Shown here piece after piece: positions 28,181 through 38,914 of a stretch of 64,000 nucleotides of DNA. Source of the stretch: Moesziomyces globuligerus (lineage: Eukaryota; Basidiomycota; Ustilaginomycetes; Ustilaginales; Ustilaginaceae); contig JARVLF010000017.1 in NCBI GenBank assembly GCA_030849465.1, forward strand, positions 496,001 to 560,000, given 5' to 3'. Each line of letters opens with the position of its first letter. The first letter of the stretch is position 1. Below the pieces are notes generated by a model. The model was given only the letters and a program-made list of their open reading frames with translations. It ran no database searches and had not been told where the DNA came from. The position numbers and the translations under genes were made by a program.

Positions 28181-30205
28181 TCACACGACGCGGACCTTGT
28201 CGATCTTGCCAAAGTCGCGCTGGGCCGCGTTGTGCTCGGCCTCGAGCACCTTGGCCTGCGTCGAGTGGCCAAAGACCTTTTCCGTCTTTTGCTCGAGCTG
28301 CACCGTCATGTTGGGCACCTTGGGATCGTGGAGGAGCTCCTGGGCGTTGTTGACCTGCTTCTCTCCTTGGGTGGGCTTGGCGCCTTCCTCCTTGGCCGGC
28401 TTGGGTGTGGAAGTGGGCGCCTTCTGCATCGTCTTTTCGCCCGCGGCGAGGTCGAGTCCCAGCGCGGCGTGCGCCTGGTGGAGGAGGTCGTAGTAGCTCG
28501 CGTCGGCCTCGCGCGTGGGGAGGAAGCTCTGCAGCGCCTCGCGGTCGAGCGGCTGGTGGAGGCCAAACTTGTGGCGCAGGCCGTCGAGCTCGAGCTTGAC
28601 GCTGGCAACGCTCCTTTCAAACGCAGCATCGCTGCCCGGATGCAAGCCCTGGGGCACCTCGGCGTTGGGCACGGCCACCTGCACCTTGGAGAGGTCGATG
28701 CCGCTACCGATGGCCTGCTTCCACGTGGTACCCTCGGACTTGAGCAGCTCCACCAGCTCGTCCTTGAGCCGACGCGGCAGCCCGACGCCCTGGTAGCCAA
28801 ACGACGTGTAGAGCTCGACGGCGCTGGCGCCGGCTTTGGCAAAGTCGAGCGCGTCCTGCGCCGTGGCGATGCCGCCGCAGCCGATGATGGGCAGCTTGCC
28901 CTCGAGCCGCTTGTGCACCGTGGTGAGCGCACGCAGCGCCAGCGGCTTGACGGGCGGACCGGAGAGGCCGCCGGTCTCGCGCACGTGCTCGGACGAGCGC
29001 AGCGACGCCGGACGCGAGATGGTGGTGTTGCTGATCACCAATCCGTCGATGCCGCTCTTGAGCGCCGCATCGGCCACGTCGTGCAGCTCCTCCTCGGACA
29101 GGTCGGGAGCGATCTTGACGAGCAGCGGCACCTCGACCTTCTTGTGCGAGAAGCGCAGATGCGATTCGACCATGCCGTCGCGCGCCTTGACCACCTGCGT
29201 CAGCAGCTCCTCGAGCACGCCGCGACGCTGCAACCTGCGCAGGCCGGGCGTGTTGGGGCTGCTGACGTTGACGATGATCATGTCGGCGTACGGACCGAGG
29301 CGTTCGACGCCGCGGACGTAGTCGTCGACGCTCTCCTCTCGGCTCGTCTTGTTCTTGCCGAGGTTGATGCCGAGCAGCTTGGCCGGACGCAGGCTGCGCG
29401 GCAGCTCGGTGGCGTCGACAAACGCCGAGGTGCTCTTGGGATGCGTGGCGATGAGCTGCCTCGCGTCGTCCGAGGGTACGTCGGGCGAAGCTACCAGCGC
29501 GTCCTGCAGGCTCGCGATGCTCGACGAGTGCAGCAGCCAACGACGGATGCGATCGCGGAGCCGGCTGAGCACGACGTTGTGGCCGTCCGAGTTGAAGCCG
29601 AAGCGGTTGATACACGCATTGTCTTCGGTGAGGCGGAAGTAGCGCGGCTGCGGATTGCCCGGCTGGGGCTCTGGCGTGACGCTACCGATCTCGATGAAGC
29701 CAAAGCCGAGGTCGAGCAGACCGTCGATGGCCTCGGCCTGCTTGTCGAAGCCCGCCGCGAGGCCGATGGGGTTGGAGAGCGTGCGGCCAAAGAGCTCGGT
29801 CTCGAGCACCGCATCGTCGTCCACCATGTCGCGCGGAGCCAGGCCGGTCTCGAGCATCTTGATCGCCAGCTTCTGCGCCGACTCGGGATCGGCAAACGCC
29901 TTGAGCGCCGGGATGGCCACCCAGCGGTGGATGGCCGAGCGCGAGTCGGCGTAGTACGCCACGCCGAGCGTTCCGGCCGCCAGCGCAAACACGAGATAGA
30001 CGAGCTGCTTGGTGCGGGCGAGCGGCGTGGGCGGCGTGCGTGTGAAGAGCGTACGTGCGCCCACCTGCTGTGCGAGCGGCGAGCTGGTCATCCGAGCCGC
30101 TGTCCTCGCTGTCGCCCATGCGGGACTCGTTGCAGTGAGCAGGGTGCGCGCAGAGGAGCAGCGCAGAGGCGCCGCAGCGGCACGCACGCTACGGGAAGCG
30201 AGCAT
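28181..30205 (-). CDS. pyr4: Dihydroorotate dehydrogenase, class 2, mitochondrial, 674 aa
   Basis: Fourth step of pyrimidine synthesis: oxidises dihydroorotate to orotate and passes electrons to ubiquinone at the inner mitochondrial membrane. The N-terminus is rich in Arg, Ala and Ser (targeting sequence), followed by a membrane helix at about residues 67-86 (YLVFALAAGTLGVAYY), the class 2 layout. FMN/substrate motifs: NPIGLAAGFDK, NRFGFNSDG, and NVSSPNTPGL near residue 310 with the catalytic-base Ser. At 674 residues it is much longer than the usual 400-440. About 40 residues are inserted after NVVLSRLRDRI, and a charged C-terminal extension of about 170 residues follows the barrel. In U. 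maydis the DHODH gene is known as pyr4 and its loss gives uracil auxotrophy and avirulence (recalled). ATG at 30205. Confidence 0.93.
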   Translation of the reverse strand: MLASRSVRAAAAPLRCSSARTLLTATSPAWATARTAARMTSSPLAQQVGARTLFTRTPPTPLARTKQLVYLVFALAAGTLGVAYYADSRSAIHRWVAIPALKAFADPESAQKLAIKMLETGLAPRDMVDDDAVLETELFGRTLSNPIGLAAGFDKQAEAIDGLLDLGFGFIEIGSVTPEPQPGNPQPRYFRLTEDNACINRFGFNSDGHNVVLSRLRDRIRRWLLHSSSIASLQDALVASPDVPSDDARQLIATHPKSTSAFVDATELPRSLRPAKLLGINLGKNKTSREESVDDYVRGVERLGPYADMIIVNVSSPNTPGLRRLQRRGVLEELLTQVVKARDGMVESHLRFSHKKVEVPLLVKIAPDLSEEELHDVADAALKSGIDGLVISNTTISRPASLRSSEHVRETGGLSGPPVKPLALRALTTVHKRLEGKLPIIGCGGIATAQDALDFAKAGASAVELYTSFGYQGVGLPRRLKDELVELLKSEGTTWKQAIGSGIDLSKVQVAVPNAEVPQGLHPGSDAAFERSVASVKLELDGLRHKFGLHQPLDREALQSFLPTREADASYYDLLHQAHAALGLDLAAGEKTMQKAPTSTPKPAKEEGAKPTQGEKQVNNAQELLHDPKVPNMTVQLEQKTEKVFGHSTQAKVLEAEHNAAQRDFGKIDKVRVV

Positions 30206-30750
30206 GTTGGGGGGGGCAAGGCAAGGCGAGGCGGAAGCGGAAGCGGAAGCGGGAGGCTGTAGTGTGCGAGGTGAGAGATGCTGATCGTCGTTCAAGCTGG
30301 CTTTGGCTTGGATGCGCGATTTGGCAGATTCCGATGGCCGTCATTCGTGAGTCCATTCTTCCCGACGCTGCCGATCTCAGCGTTCTGGATGCGGTCTGTG
30401 CCGGGGCCCGATGCCAGTGGCCGATATTCCTCGCCTCTTCACCGATCCCTCTTTTGGTTTTGGTGCGAATCCGACTTCCGCGGCTGTCAGAGTCTTGCAC
30501 GTGATGTGGGCTGCTCCGCTTCTGGTCCTGCTTTGTGCACTCCACATCCCTCGCTCCTCACCGCTATCGTCTCTCTTGATCCGGAGCGCCGTCAAACACA
30601 GCTCGAACCACCATCACCCAGCTAGAGGCTCAGCTAGGCTTGCCTAAGTGCTGCAGTCCGTCTCGTAGCGGGGGAGGTTGTTGTGCTTGCTTCGCAGGAA
30701 TCTTCGGTGGGGTGGGCGAGAGTGGCTAGCTCGGCGTCGCGCTGGTGACC
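30206..30750. other. Divergent promoter between DHODH and LSM8
   Basis: 545 bp shared by two divergently transcribed genes. No TATA box or long repeat was seen. A 5' intron for LSM8 ending at TTCGCAG near 30700 is possible but not provable. Confidence 0.45.
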
Positions 30751-31041
30751 ATGTCGGCGCTGCAGCAGTACGTGGAGCAGCGCGTGCTCGTCATCACCCA
30801 AGACGGTCGCGTCATCCTCGGCACCCTGCGAGGCTCGGACGCCGTGGGCAGCATCATCCTGGCCGGGTCGGTGGAGCGCATCTTTAGCCCGGATGAGGGC
30901 GTGGAAGAAGTTCCGCTTGGACTGTACATTCTTCGTGGCGACAGCATCTGCCTCGTAGGCCTCGTCGACACCGACAAGGACAAGACCATCGACCTTACAT
31001 CCCTCATGGCAGAACCGATCCCGGAAACAAGACACTCCTGA
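30751..31041 (+). CDS. LSM8: U6 snRNA-associated Sm-like protein LSm8, 96 aa
   Basis: Subunit that distinguishes the nuclear LSm2-8 ring, which binds the 3' end of U6 snRNA for pre-mRNA splicing. The Sm1 motif is VLVITQDGRVILGTLRGSD and Sm2 is YILRGDSICLVG, with the RGD of the RNA-binding loop intact. Length and the short N-terminus (MSALQQYVEQRV) match LSm8 rather than LSm1, whose C-terminus is longer. ATG at 30751; a GTG codon two positions upstream is not a start. One exon. Confidence 0.95.
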   Translation: MSALQQYVEQRVLVITQDGRVILGTLRGSDAVGSIILAGSVERIFSPDEGVEEVPLGLYILRGDSICLVGLVDTDKDKTIDLTSLMAEPIPETRHS

Positions 31042-31467
31042 TCCCAGCAAACGCATCACGATCACCACATAGCGTAAAAAGCAGCAACGCGTCCAGCGCC
31101 GAGCTGACTCGACCAACGCACTGCAAGTCGTACAGCTGGCTCATCCGCTACGTCTTCAAATGCAACTACCCTTTGCGATGTTGCTTCGCCGCCGCGCTGA
31201 CGCTTCCTTGACGAGACGTCCTCGCGCGCATGCCCTTCTCAGCTGCGGCCGTCATTACCCTCGGAGGCCAGCAGCCGCCTCCTCAATACCTAGACCGCTC
31301 ACGCGCCTTGCAACCCACACATCTCCGCAGCGAGCATGGTGAAATCAGAATCAATTGTTCACATAAAGACTGTGGCTCGAGCCATCGTATGCTGTGCCCG
31401 AGAAACCCAGCTTGCAACTATGCAGAGTTCTAACCTGTGGGTCACACTCCAAGCGCCGTGAACTCGA
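31042..31467. other. Convergent 3' region between LSM8 and the chitin synthase activator
   Basis: 426 bp of 3' flanking sequence of two convergent genes. Nothing recognisable. Confidence 0.5.
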
Positions 31468-34400
31468 TCACGAGCGACCGAACCAGCCCTTCTTCTTCTT
31501 CTTGCCCTCGTCGTCCTTGCCCAGTTCCGCCTTGGCTGGAGCCGTAGGTCCGCCTGGCCCAACCATGCCAGGTCCACCAGGCGCGCCGGGGCCGTAGCCT
31601 GGTCCCATGCCCGGTCGAGCCGCGTACTGCGGGCCCGGAGCGCTAGGGGGAAACATGGGGTTGCTGCCACCCATCGCTGATCCAGGCGGCGGCGGCGGGC
31701 GCATCATGGGCGCATTCGCATGCGGCTGCGGCGGCGCTGTGCTTGCGCTCATCGGATACGACGGATACGCCTGCGGCTGCGAGAATGGCGCCTGCATCTG
31801 TGGGGGCGCTTGCAGCTGCGATGAGTTTGATCCCGGTCGCATCGGCTGCGGTGGGCCGCCCTGGTAGTGGTGCGGCATCGGCGGCGGACGAGGCAGTCCC
31901 ATCGTCGGCGACGTGGCACCGGGAGAGCCCAGCTCCTGCGGCGAGGGCGAGTGCTGCAGCATCGCGCGCGCCTGGGCGCGCTCCTGCGCGGCCACGTTGG
32001 CCATGTACTGCTGCTCCCGCTGCGCCGTCTGCGCCTCGCGCATCGCAATCGGCGACGGGTAGTTCATCTGCGTGCTCGGCGTCATCGAGCTCTGCGTCAC
32101 GCTGGATGGGAACGGCGCCGAGGTGGGCTGCGCACGTCGGCCAAACTCGTTCATGCTCTCCAGCTGCTCCTGCCTCTGCTCCATGCGCTGCTGCTTGGCG
32201 TTCACCGAGCCCACTCCCGCCATGCCCGTCGGGCCGCCTCGTCCTTGCAGCGCGGCGATGCGCTGGTTGGCCCGCTTGTCGCCGTGGTCTGCGGCTCTCT
32301 TGTACCACGCCCTCGCCTCGGCAACGTCCTTGACCGTGCCGATGCCCATCTCGGTGAAGTAGCCCACAGCGTACTCGGCCTTGGCCAAGCCTTGTTCGGC
32401 AGCCTTCTTGGCCCACAAGAACGCCTCCGTGTCCGACTGGGGCAGGATGCCGGGCGCACCGACGAGGTACCAAGCGGTGAGCGCAAAGCACGCCTCCTTG
32501 TGGTTCTGCTGCGCCGCGATGTTGTACATGTGGATGCTCAGACCGCCATCCTGAGGGCAGCCCATGCGGCCGTACTCGTAGTTGACTCCGAGCTTGTAGG
32601 CGCTCGGCGCGTATCCCATCTCGCCTGCTTGGGCCAGCAGCTCGCAGCTGTATTCCGGATCGACAAAGAGCACATTGTCGATGCCGCGCTCGTGCAGCAG
32701 AGCGAGTTCGTGCAGCGCGTGCGGGAATTCGGGCGTTGCAGCCTCGGCGGAACGCTTGAGCCACTTGACGCCCTCCTTGGCGTTCTTCTTGAGGCCCAGC
32801 TCGCCGTTGAGCTCGGCGGTGGCGAGTCGATACATGGCACCAGGGTGACTTTGAGCCGCCGACTTGCGGTAGAACTGGAGCGCCTTGCCTGCGTCCTTGC
32901 GGCAACCCCAGCCCTTTTCGTAGCAAGTGCCGGCGCGGTAGGCGGCGTCGGGATGGCCGTGCTTGGCAGCGAGGACAAAGTAGGTGTATGCCTGTCCGAA
33001 GTCCTGCTTGCCGGTGCGAGTGCCGATGCCGTTGGCAAAGCAATCGGCGAGGAAGTACTGGGCGTCGGGATGGCCGCGATCGGCGATCTTCTTGAGCAGG
33101 CCGGTGGCTTCCTTGACGAGCTCTTCCTTCTGCGCGTCGACCTTGTTGGGACCGTTGACGGCGGTGACGGGGCCGGAGCCGTCCTCTTCGGCGCCCATGG
33201 TCTTGGCAGCATCGATCATGAAGACGGCGAGCTCGTAGATGAGGTTTGGGTCGTTAGTCTTCTTTGCATTCTGGCGGTACAGCTCGAGCGTCTTTCCGTG
33301 GCTGAGCAGCGATGCCTTCTGGCCGACCTTGAGGTGGCTGTGATCGAGCAGAGGGCCGCTTGCGACGGACGGAGCGATGCTGGCGGGGCGAGTAGCACCA
33401 GCAGGTCCGAGACCGCCGAAGCCTCCGGATGTCGGCATGGGCCCGTTGCCCGTGCCGCCTGCAGCCGTGGAGATGCCGCGAGGGATGGAAGCTTCGCTGC
33501 GATGCAAGGAAGAACCACGCGTGCCAGGCGAGCTCGTCTCTCCAATTGGGGATGGGACGGCCATGGCATCGGATGGCAGGCTCGATGCCGAGTCGCCCTC
33601 GACACCGAAGAAGGAGGAGGGGCGAGGAGGCTGCTGCAAGGAGTCGTGGTTACGCGACGGAGGTTGGCCAGCAGCATTGGTGTGGTCGAGATGCTGCTGG
33701 TCCTGGTAGAAGCCGTCATCGTCGGAGAGCATGCTCGGAGGAACAGGCATCTGCTGACCCGTGGGGCTGAGAGCCGCGGCGGGACGCTGCATGCCGAAGA
33801 AATTGTCGTCCCGGTTGGGCGTGGGATGCTGAGAAGACGGGGGCTGTGTGGCTGGGTTTGGTGCATCTGCGAGACGCAACCCGTTCATGGGCAGAGCGTT
33901 GGGATCCTGCACACGAGCGGGCTGTTGCTGAGCCTGTGGCAAGTGGGGCTGCTGTGGTGCCTGAGTGGCTGCCGCGGGCTGCGGAGGGAAAGTGAAGGCG
34001 GAATTTGGCTGTGGCGGAGGATTGGTGCTGTGCTGCATTGGAGGCGAAGCAGGGATCGAAGGCGGTCTCGGAAGAGGGCTGCGATGCACCACGGGCGGCG
34101 CTGGTGGAGATGCCGGGTTTTCGGCGTGCAGCGAGGGCTGCTGCACGTACGAGCTTGCGGATGAGAAATGACGTTCGAGCTGGGGCTGATGAGGAGCCTC
34201 ATCCTGGCTGGCCTCCGATTTGGTCTTGTCGTGCAGGGGTGCATCGATGGGTGCCTGGGTCTCGTGGGGAGGCGCAGCTGCGATCGGAACTGGGTTTGGC
34301 GCGTCCGACTGGGGAGCTGGAAGGGACGATTTGAGCAGTTCGGAGCTCTCCTCGATCTGTGCCGACTGTGGCTCGACAAGCGCGGCCGAGGCGGTGGGGT

Positions 34401-34701
34401 GGTTGGAGTATTGCTGGAAGAAGTTGTTGTTCTGAAAGACGTCGGGCCCGGAGTCGAAGCCGTTGAACTCAGGGAAGTTGGGAAGTTCGGAGGCGGCAGG
34501 AGCCGGGACCGAGGCGTGCGCGGCCGACGACGAATAGAACTGGCCTGCGTCGAGGTCAGGGTACGAGTAGTTGTCGGCGCTCGAGCGTGGGTCCGAGGTG
34601 AGGTCGGCACCGTTGGGATTGGCAGGAGCGTGTGCACTCTTGTCCTGCACGGCGTCGAAGCGGTGGTGGAAGGCGTAGGCCGAGGAAGCGGGTGTCGCCA
34701 T
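31468..34701 (-). CDS. Chs4/Skt5-like chitin synthase activator with Sel1 repeats, 1077 aa
   Basis: Regulatory factor that recruits and activates a class IV chitin synthase at septum, bud neck or tip. The N-terminal 460 residues are Pro/Gln/Ser-rich and disordered. The conserved core starts with LELYRQNAKKTNDPNLIYELA (about residue 470) and carries Sel1-like repeats to about 817, with the Gly/Ala-spaced pattern HPDAQYFLADCF, HPDAAYRAGTCY, HPGAMYRLATAE, YAPSAYKLGVNYEYG, AKAEYAVGYFTEMG. The C-terminal 260 residues are Gln/Pro/Met-rich and end in a Lys run and GWFGRS. Yeast Chs4/Skt5 ends in a farnesylated CaaX box; this protein does not. The ATG at 34701 was chosen because the frame upstream opens only with GTG. 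It lies 26 kb from the class V synthase mcs1. Confidence 0.88.
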   Translation of the reverse strand: MATPASSAYAFHHRFDAVQDKSAHAPANPNGADLTSDPRSSADNYSYPDLDAGQFYSSSAAHASVPAPAASELPNFPEFNGFDSGPDVFQNNNFFQQYSNHPTASAALVEPQSAQIEESSELLKSSLPAPQSDAPNPVPIAAAPPHETQAPIDAPLHDKTKSEASQDEAPHQPQLERHFSSASSYVQQPSLHAENPASPPAPPVVHRSPLPRPPSIPASPPMQHSTNPPPQPNSAFTFPPQPAAATQAPQQPHLPQAQQQPARVQDPNALPMNGLRLADAPNPATQPPSSQHPTPNRDDNFFGMQRPAAALSPTGQQMPVPPSMLSDDDGFYQDQQHLDHTNAAGQPPSRNHDSLQQPPRPSSFFGVEGDSASSLPSDAMAVPSPIGETSSPGTRGSSLHRSEASIPRGISTAAGGTGNGPMPTSGGFGGLGPAGATRPASIAPSVASGPLLDHSHLKVGQKASLLSHGKTLELYRQNAKKTNDPNLIYELAVFMIDAAKTMGAEEDGSGPVTAVNGPNKVDAQKEELVKEATGLLKKIADRGHPDAQYFLADCFANGIGTRTGKQDFGQAYTYFVLAAKHGHPDAAYRAGTCYEKGWGCRKDAGKALQFYRKSAAQSHPGAMYRLATAELNGELGLKKNAKEGVKWLKRSAEAATPEFPHALHELALLHERGIDNVLFVDPEYSCELLAQAGEMGYAPSAYKLGVNYEYGRMGCPQDGGLSIHMYNIAAQQNHKEACFALTAWYLVGAPGILPQSDTEAFLWAKKAAEQGLAKAEYAVGYFTEMGIGTVKDVAEARAWYKRAADHGDKRANQRIAALQGRGGPTGMAGVGSVNAKQQRMEQRQEQLESMNEFGRRAQPTSAPFPSSVTQSSMTPSTQMNYPSPIAMREAQTAQREQQYMANVAAQERAQARAMLQHSPSPQELGSPGATSPTMGLPRPPPMPHHYQGGPPQPMRPGSNSSQLQAPPQMQAPFSQPQAYPSYPMSASTAPPQPHANAPMMRPPPPPGSAMGGSNPMFPPSAPGPQYAARPGMGPGYGPGAPGGPGMVGPGGPTAPAKAELGKDDEGKKKKKGWFGRS

Positions 34702-35652
34702 TGTCTTTCCGATTCGAGCAGGCAGTGTTGAGCACACGGCCTTGGTCTTGCGGATGTGGGATGATGAGGCCCGCGATGGAAGTTGGGGCTCCTCGAGATC
34801 GACAGCGCGGAGCGCGAGGGACTACGATCTCTGGCCGGCTCGAAGTTGGCTTCGAGGCTGGTGTTTGTCAAGGGCCAGGGGCCAGGGAGACGCGATGCGA
34901 AGGATGCGATCGCCGGGCAGCAGAGGGTGGCCAGGACGGAGGAGTGGCCGACGAGGATGGCTAGGCTGCGAGGTGTCGGAAGGAGCGATGGATCGTGGTC
35001 AAGCGCGCGGATGCAGAAAAAGTGAGACCGAGACGAGGTCGGAGCGCGCCGACATGTGGGTCGAGAGCTAGGTGCAGGGTGCGATTGTGCTGGCCGAGGC
35101 GAGCGAGAGGCGGGCGAGAGGCGGCTGGCTGGCTGGCTGGAAGGAGCGTGCTGGGCGGAGCGAGCTGGCAGGGCGAAAAGTGATGCAAGCGTGCAAGTGC
35201 GAGAGGGCGCGGCTGGCACTGGCACTGGCAGTGGCACTGACTGGCACTGGCATCGATTTGAGACCAAGACCCTGAGCGAGCTGCACACTTCGGTTGCCAA
35301 CTTCCAGCTGCGTGTTGTGAGCGCAGACCGCCGCTGGACCGCCGCTGCGTCAGAGCTGGAACTGCAACTCCGAGGTCGGCTGCCGAACGGCTTGCTTGGC
35401 TGCTGTGTGTGCTGTGTGCGTGCGTGTGTGAGCGCGTGTGGGCGGTGCAGCGAGTTCCAGTACCAAAAAGGTCGGAAATTTGGCAAAAGGCGCAGCCTGG
35501 CGACGCCCTCTTGGACCCAAGCAGAGGGGCACAGCAGCGCCAAAAGAAGAGGGGCTCGAAGGCCAGGGGCTCTTCCCTGCACACCTCTTCCGATCCACGG
35601 ATTGCGATTGCGATTTCGAAATTTCGGTACGGGCAGCAGCAGACGGAGCACA

Positions 35653-35654
<2 letters not shown>

Positions 35655-35699
<45 letters not shown>
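35655..35699. repeat. AGC trinucleotide microsatellite, 15 copies
   Basis: Fifteen uninterrupted AGC copies about 950 bp upstream of the Chs4/Skt5-like gene, outside any supported coding region. Confidence 0.95.
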
Positions 35700-35700
<1 letters not shown>

Positions 35701-37959
35701 ACGATCTGTAACCTGCACTCGCGCGTCCCTACGGAGCAAGGAGGTCAGCACAGCCGAGCCCCGCTCGCTCTTCTTCGCTCGTTGCCGCCGACCCGTTCTT
35801 CTTGGCTCCCGCTGCGAGACCAATCGCAGCCAGCTAGCTGGTCCAGCGAAGCATCTCGGCCTCGCCGACGCGCCAAGCCCTCGCCCAGCCAGCAGTGACT
35901 TGGTCGGAATGTACCGGCATGTGCGGGCCTCGGTGGCGAGTTGCAGAGCAGGCTGCCCCTTCGACCTAAATCGACTTGCAGAATGTGAGATCGGTGCCTG
36001 GCTGGCTGAATTTGCACTTTGGACGTGCCAAATTCAATTCGCTCCAAGCAGGACCCTCTCGGCTCGCCGATCATCAGTTCTCACCTCGATGCAGAATGAT
36101 GACAGGCTGCGGCTCTGCCGATTCGGACGGGTGCCCGCGCCGCTTACGCTTGGCCACTGAAGCTGGAAGTTCCTGTAGCAGCAGCTCGTTCGCCGCGAAT
36201 GGCCGCATATCGATCTTGAACTTTGGCCTGTCAAGAGTCGGTTCACATGGGCTCGTGCTTTTGGGTTGCATGGTCGACAGCTCTCGCCTCCGCCGTCGAT
36301 CCACGTCGCTCGCTTCAGTTGGCCGTCGGTGCCCGAATCTCTACGCCGGAGCTTGCTTCACACATTGACGCCTCATTCCCATCGATCGGCGCTGGTCAGA
36401 AAGGTTCACACGAGCCGCGGGCGAGTTCCGAAACTGTGATACCGGGTGTTATCAGTCTACTGCTCGTGATCACCTCTGCTTCACGATCCGGGCGCTGGCT
36501 CTTCACCCCCATGTGACAGGTCTGCCCGTAGTCCCAAAATATGCAGACACAAGGTCGTTGTCGAGAATTGGGCGACGAAATTTTGGCTGCAAAAAAAAGG
36601 TGAGAATTAGACCAGAACATGAAGCTTGTGAACGTTCAACACCGAGCACATGCCACAGCTGGATCCGCAGCGCAGAGTTTGCTTAAAGGACCTCGCTGCC
36701 AATCAATCACTCGGTCTTCGACTCGCCCGTCGGCGCAAAACGACGCCATGGTGATTGCTCATCGGGTATACCGCCGAACGACCGCAGTCACGCGCTCGTC
36801 CTGCGAGTGGCAACAGGAATGGCCACGCCCGAGACAGACGGCAGCCCTCGACTGAGCATCGAAGGGACCGAACATACATATAGCCATGCTCACAAGTGTC
36901 GGCAGCCTCCTGCGACCTGGGACCACCCCCGATCGCGATTGCAGAGGTGATCAATCTTGCGGAGGTGTCCTAGGGGAATGTTGGCTGCGGGGCGCATCTC
37001 TAGATCAGGTCTCCCGATCTAGTGCCACCTGATCTTGATAACCTTAGAAGCACATCTTGCGATCATCGTGCTGCCACTCCCTCGGCGACTTTGCACTTCA
37101 ATTGCACCGATCCATGCGTTCTCACGCCTGCATTGCTGACATACGAGCGCTCCGCCGTCCGGCTACAAGACAGCATGCGATCGCCCTCCTTCGCGGACAT
37201 CCGGCAACTCCTTCAGATCTCGGCGAGCGTCGTCCTCGGCGGTGCTCGAACAACCAATGGCTCGCGTGCGCTTCTCATGACACCGTATCCACGACGACAC
37301 CCCACCCTCGATGGCCGGATGTCGGCGCCTCGGGCATCGAACCATGCGGTTGCTGACCATGCGCGGAATGGGGTAGAAGCTCGATACAACGACAGTAAGA
37401 TCGCAGGGGTGTGAATGCATTCCGGGGTAGCGGCCCGCGACGACGGATGGGACCGCTGTGCACACACGCATGACTGGGGCGGGTGGGGAGCGGACATGGT
37501 GCGGCTTCGGCATTCAGCTGTCAACCCGCCGACCCACGCGCATCTTGACGCTCACGCATGCCTCGCCTCGTTGCAACAATGTCCACTCGGCGTTTTTTTC
37601 GTCTGGTTCGAGCTTCGAGCCGACCGACCACGAAAATTTGGGGTTGTGGAGGTCATCACTCGGACTGCCATGAGCAGCATTGACCGAGCCACGTCGGCAG
37701 TTGCAAGTCAGCCAACACGAGGCTCGAAGTGCTTGCCACGCGCCCCCGGCAAACGTCGAATCGAGGGTGTACAGACCGGCTTGCTTTCCGTATCTCGCAG
37801 TCGCGCTCTCTGCCGCTCGCCGGCGGGGTGCGGTCCGGGCTCGGTGCGCGGCTTCTGTCGGCGTGGGCACGCACGGCGGAATGGGAGGACAGAGGTGAGA
37901 CAAACCACAGCAATGTGATCAACACATGGCGCGACGGGCTCTGCCAAAGTGTTGTACTG

Positions 37960-37986
37960 TTTTTTTTTTTTTTTTTTTTTTTTTTT
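37960..37986. repeat. Homopolymer T run of 27
   Basis: Uninterrupted run of 27 T in the gene-poor region. Read on the minus strand it is an A27 tract and could be a retroposition scar, but no target-site duplication was found. Confidence 0.9.
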
Positions 37987-38883
37987 CATTTCGCGCTCGA
38001 GCACAAAACTGTTTCAGATTTGAAAAGGATCTTCCGAGACCGATCGACCCACACTGGAATGGCTCGCTGCTCAGCGAGCGGGAGTCGTGTGTCGCAATCA
38101 TATGGCGGCGTCCAGCTCGAGTCGGACGAGCGAAGGGCACACTTGGGCCGCGGATGTGCTTCGGGGATCGTCGAGCCTGGTCACAGGATGGGTGCAGCAT
38201 GACGAACGGCATGGGCCCGGCGAGATGCAGATACAGTAGCTGCGCGTGGGCGGGGACCGATGCAGGATAACCTCGCGATGCAGCGCGTGGCCCGCGACCA
38301 GCCATTGCGCCCAAGCTGCGGTCACTCTTGTGCGCAATCCCGCATTGACTTGCCGCAGCACGCCCTGCGCAATGAAGCAGAGCCCGATCGCCCGTCGGAC
38401 TGGGCCCAATGCTCGACCTGAGATCACCTTCGATCCGTCGGGACGACACATTCATTTTGCATACATCGTTGTTCTCCTTCGATGTCGCGGGGCGCCGGTG
38501 GGGAGACTGTACGGACGTGCGGCATTGGTCCATGCACCCCACACTGGGCGGGGGCGGCAACGGCCGACTTGGCAAACTGAGCTCGAAATCGGGCATGTTG
38601 CGGCGCAAGCGGACACCGGTGCGGCGGTTGCGGCTGCACCCCAACCACGCCGCGGTGAGCCCAAGCACATGCCTGCTCGGTCTACAGTTACAGTACGCGG
38701 ATGAAAGGCGGCGGCTGTTGTCGACAGCATCGGCTCAGGCGACGGAGCCGTCTCGGCTGCCAATGAGTGCCCTCGATTTCTGGGCCAGGAAGAAATGGCG
38801 ATAATTTTGCATTGCGCACATTCACATTCCATACCCCGTCCGGCGACACGAAATCACTCCGTGAATTCATGAGCTCACTCCGC

Positions 38884-38914
38884 CTTTTCTTTCTTTCTTT
38901 CTTTCTTTCTTTTT
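38884..38914. repeat. TTTC microsatellite
   Basis: About seven copies of a CTTT/TTTC tetranucleotide in the gene-poor region; pyrimidine on the plus strand. Confidence 0.9.

Noticed and set aside
31468..34737. Longer start of the chitin synthase activator at 34737
   Set aside because: The codon there is GTG; the first ATG is at 34701, and the extra residues are not conserved in kind.
33885..35702. 605-codon minus-strand frame overlapping the 5' part of the chitin synthase activator
   Set aside because: Frame begins in the AGC repeat (poly-Ala) and is out of phase with the conserved Sel1 gene; low-complexity residues only.
37919..38668. 249-codon minus-strand frame ending through the T27 run as poly-Lys
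   Set aside because: The Lys tail is an artefact of the homopolymer; the rest has no family resemblance.
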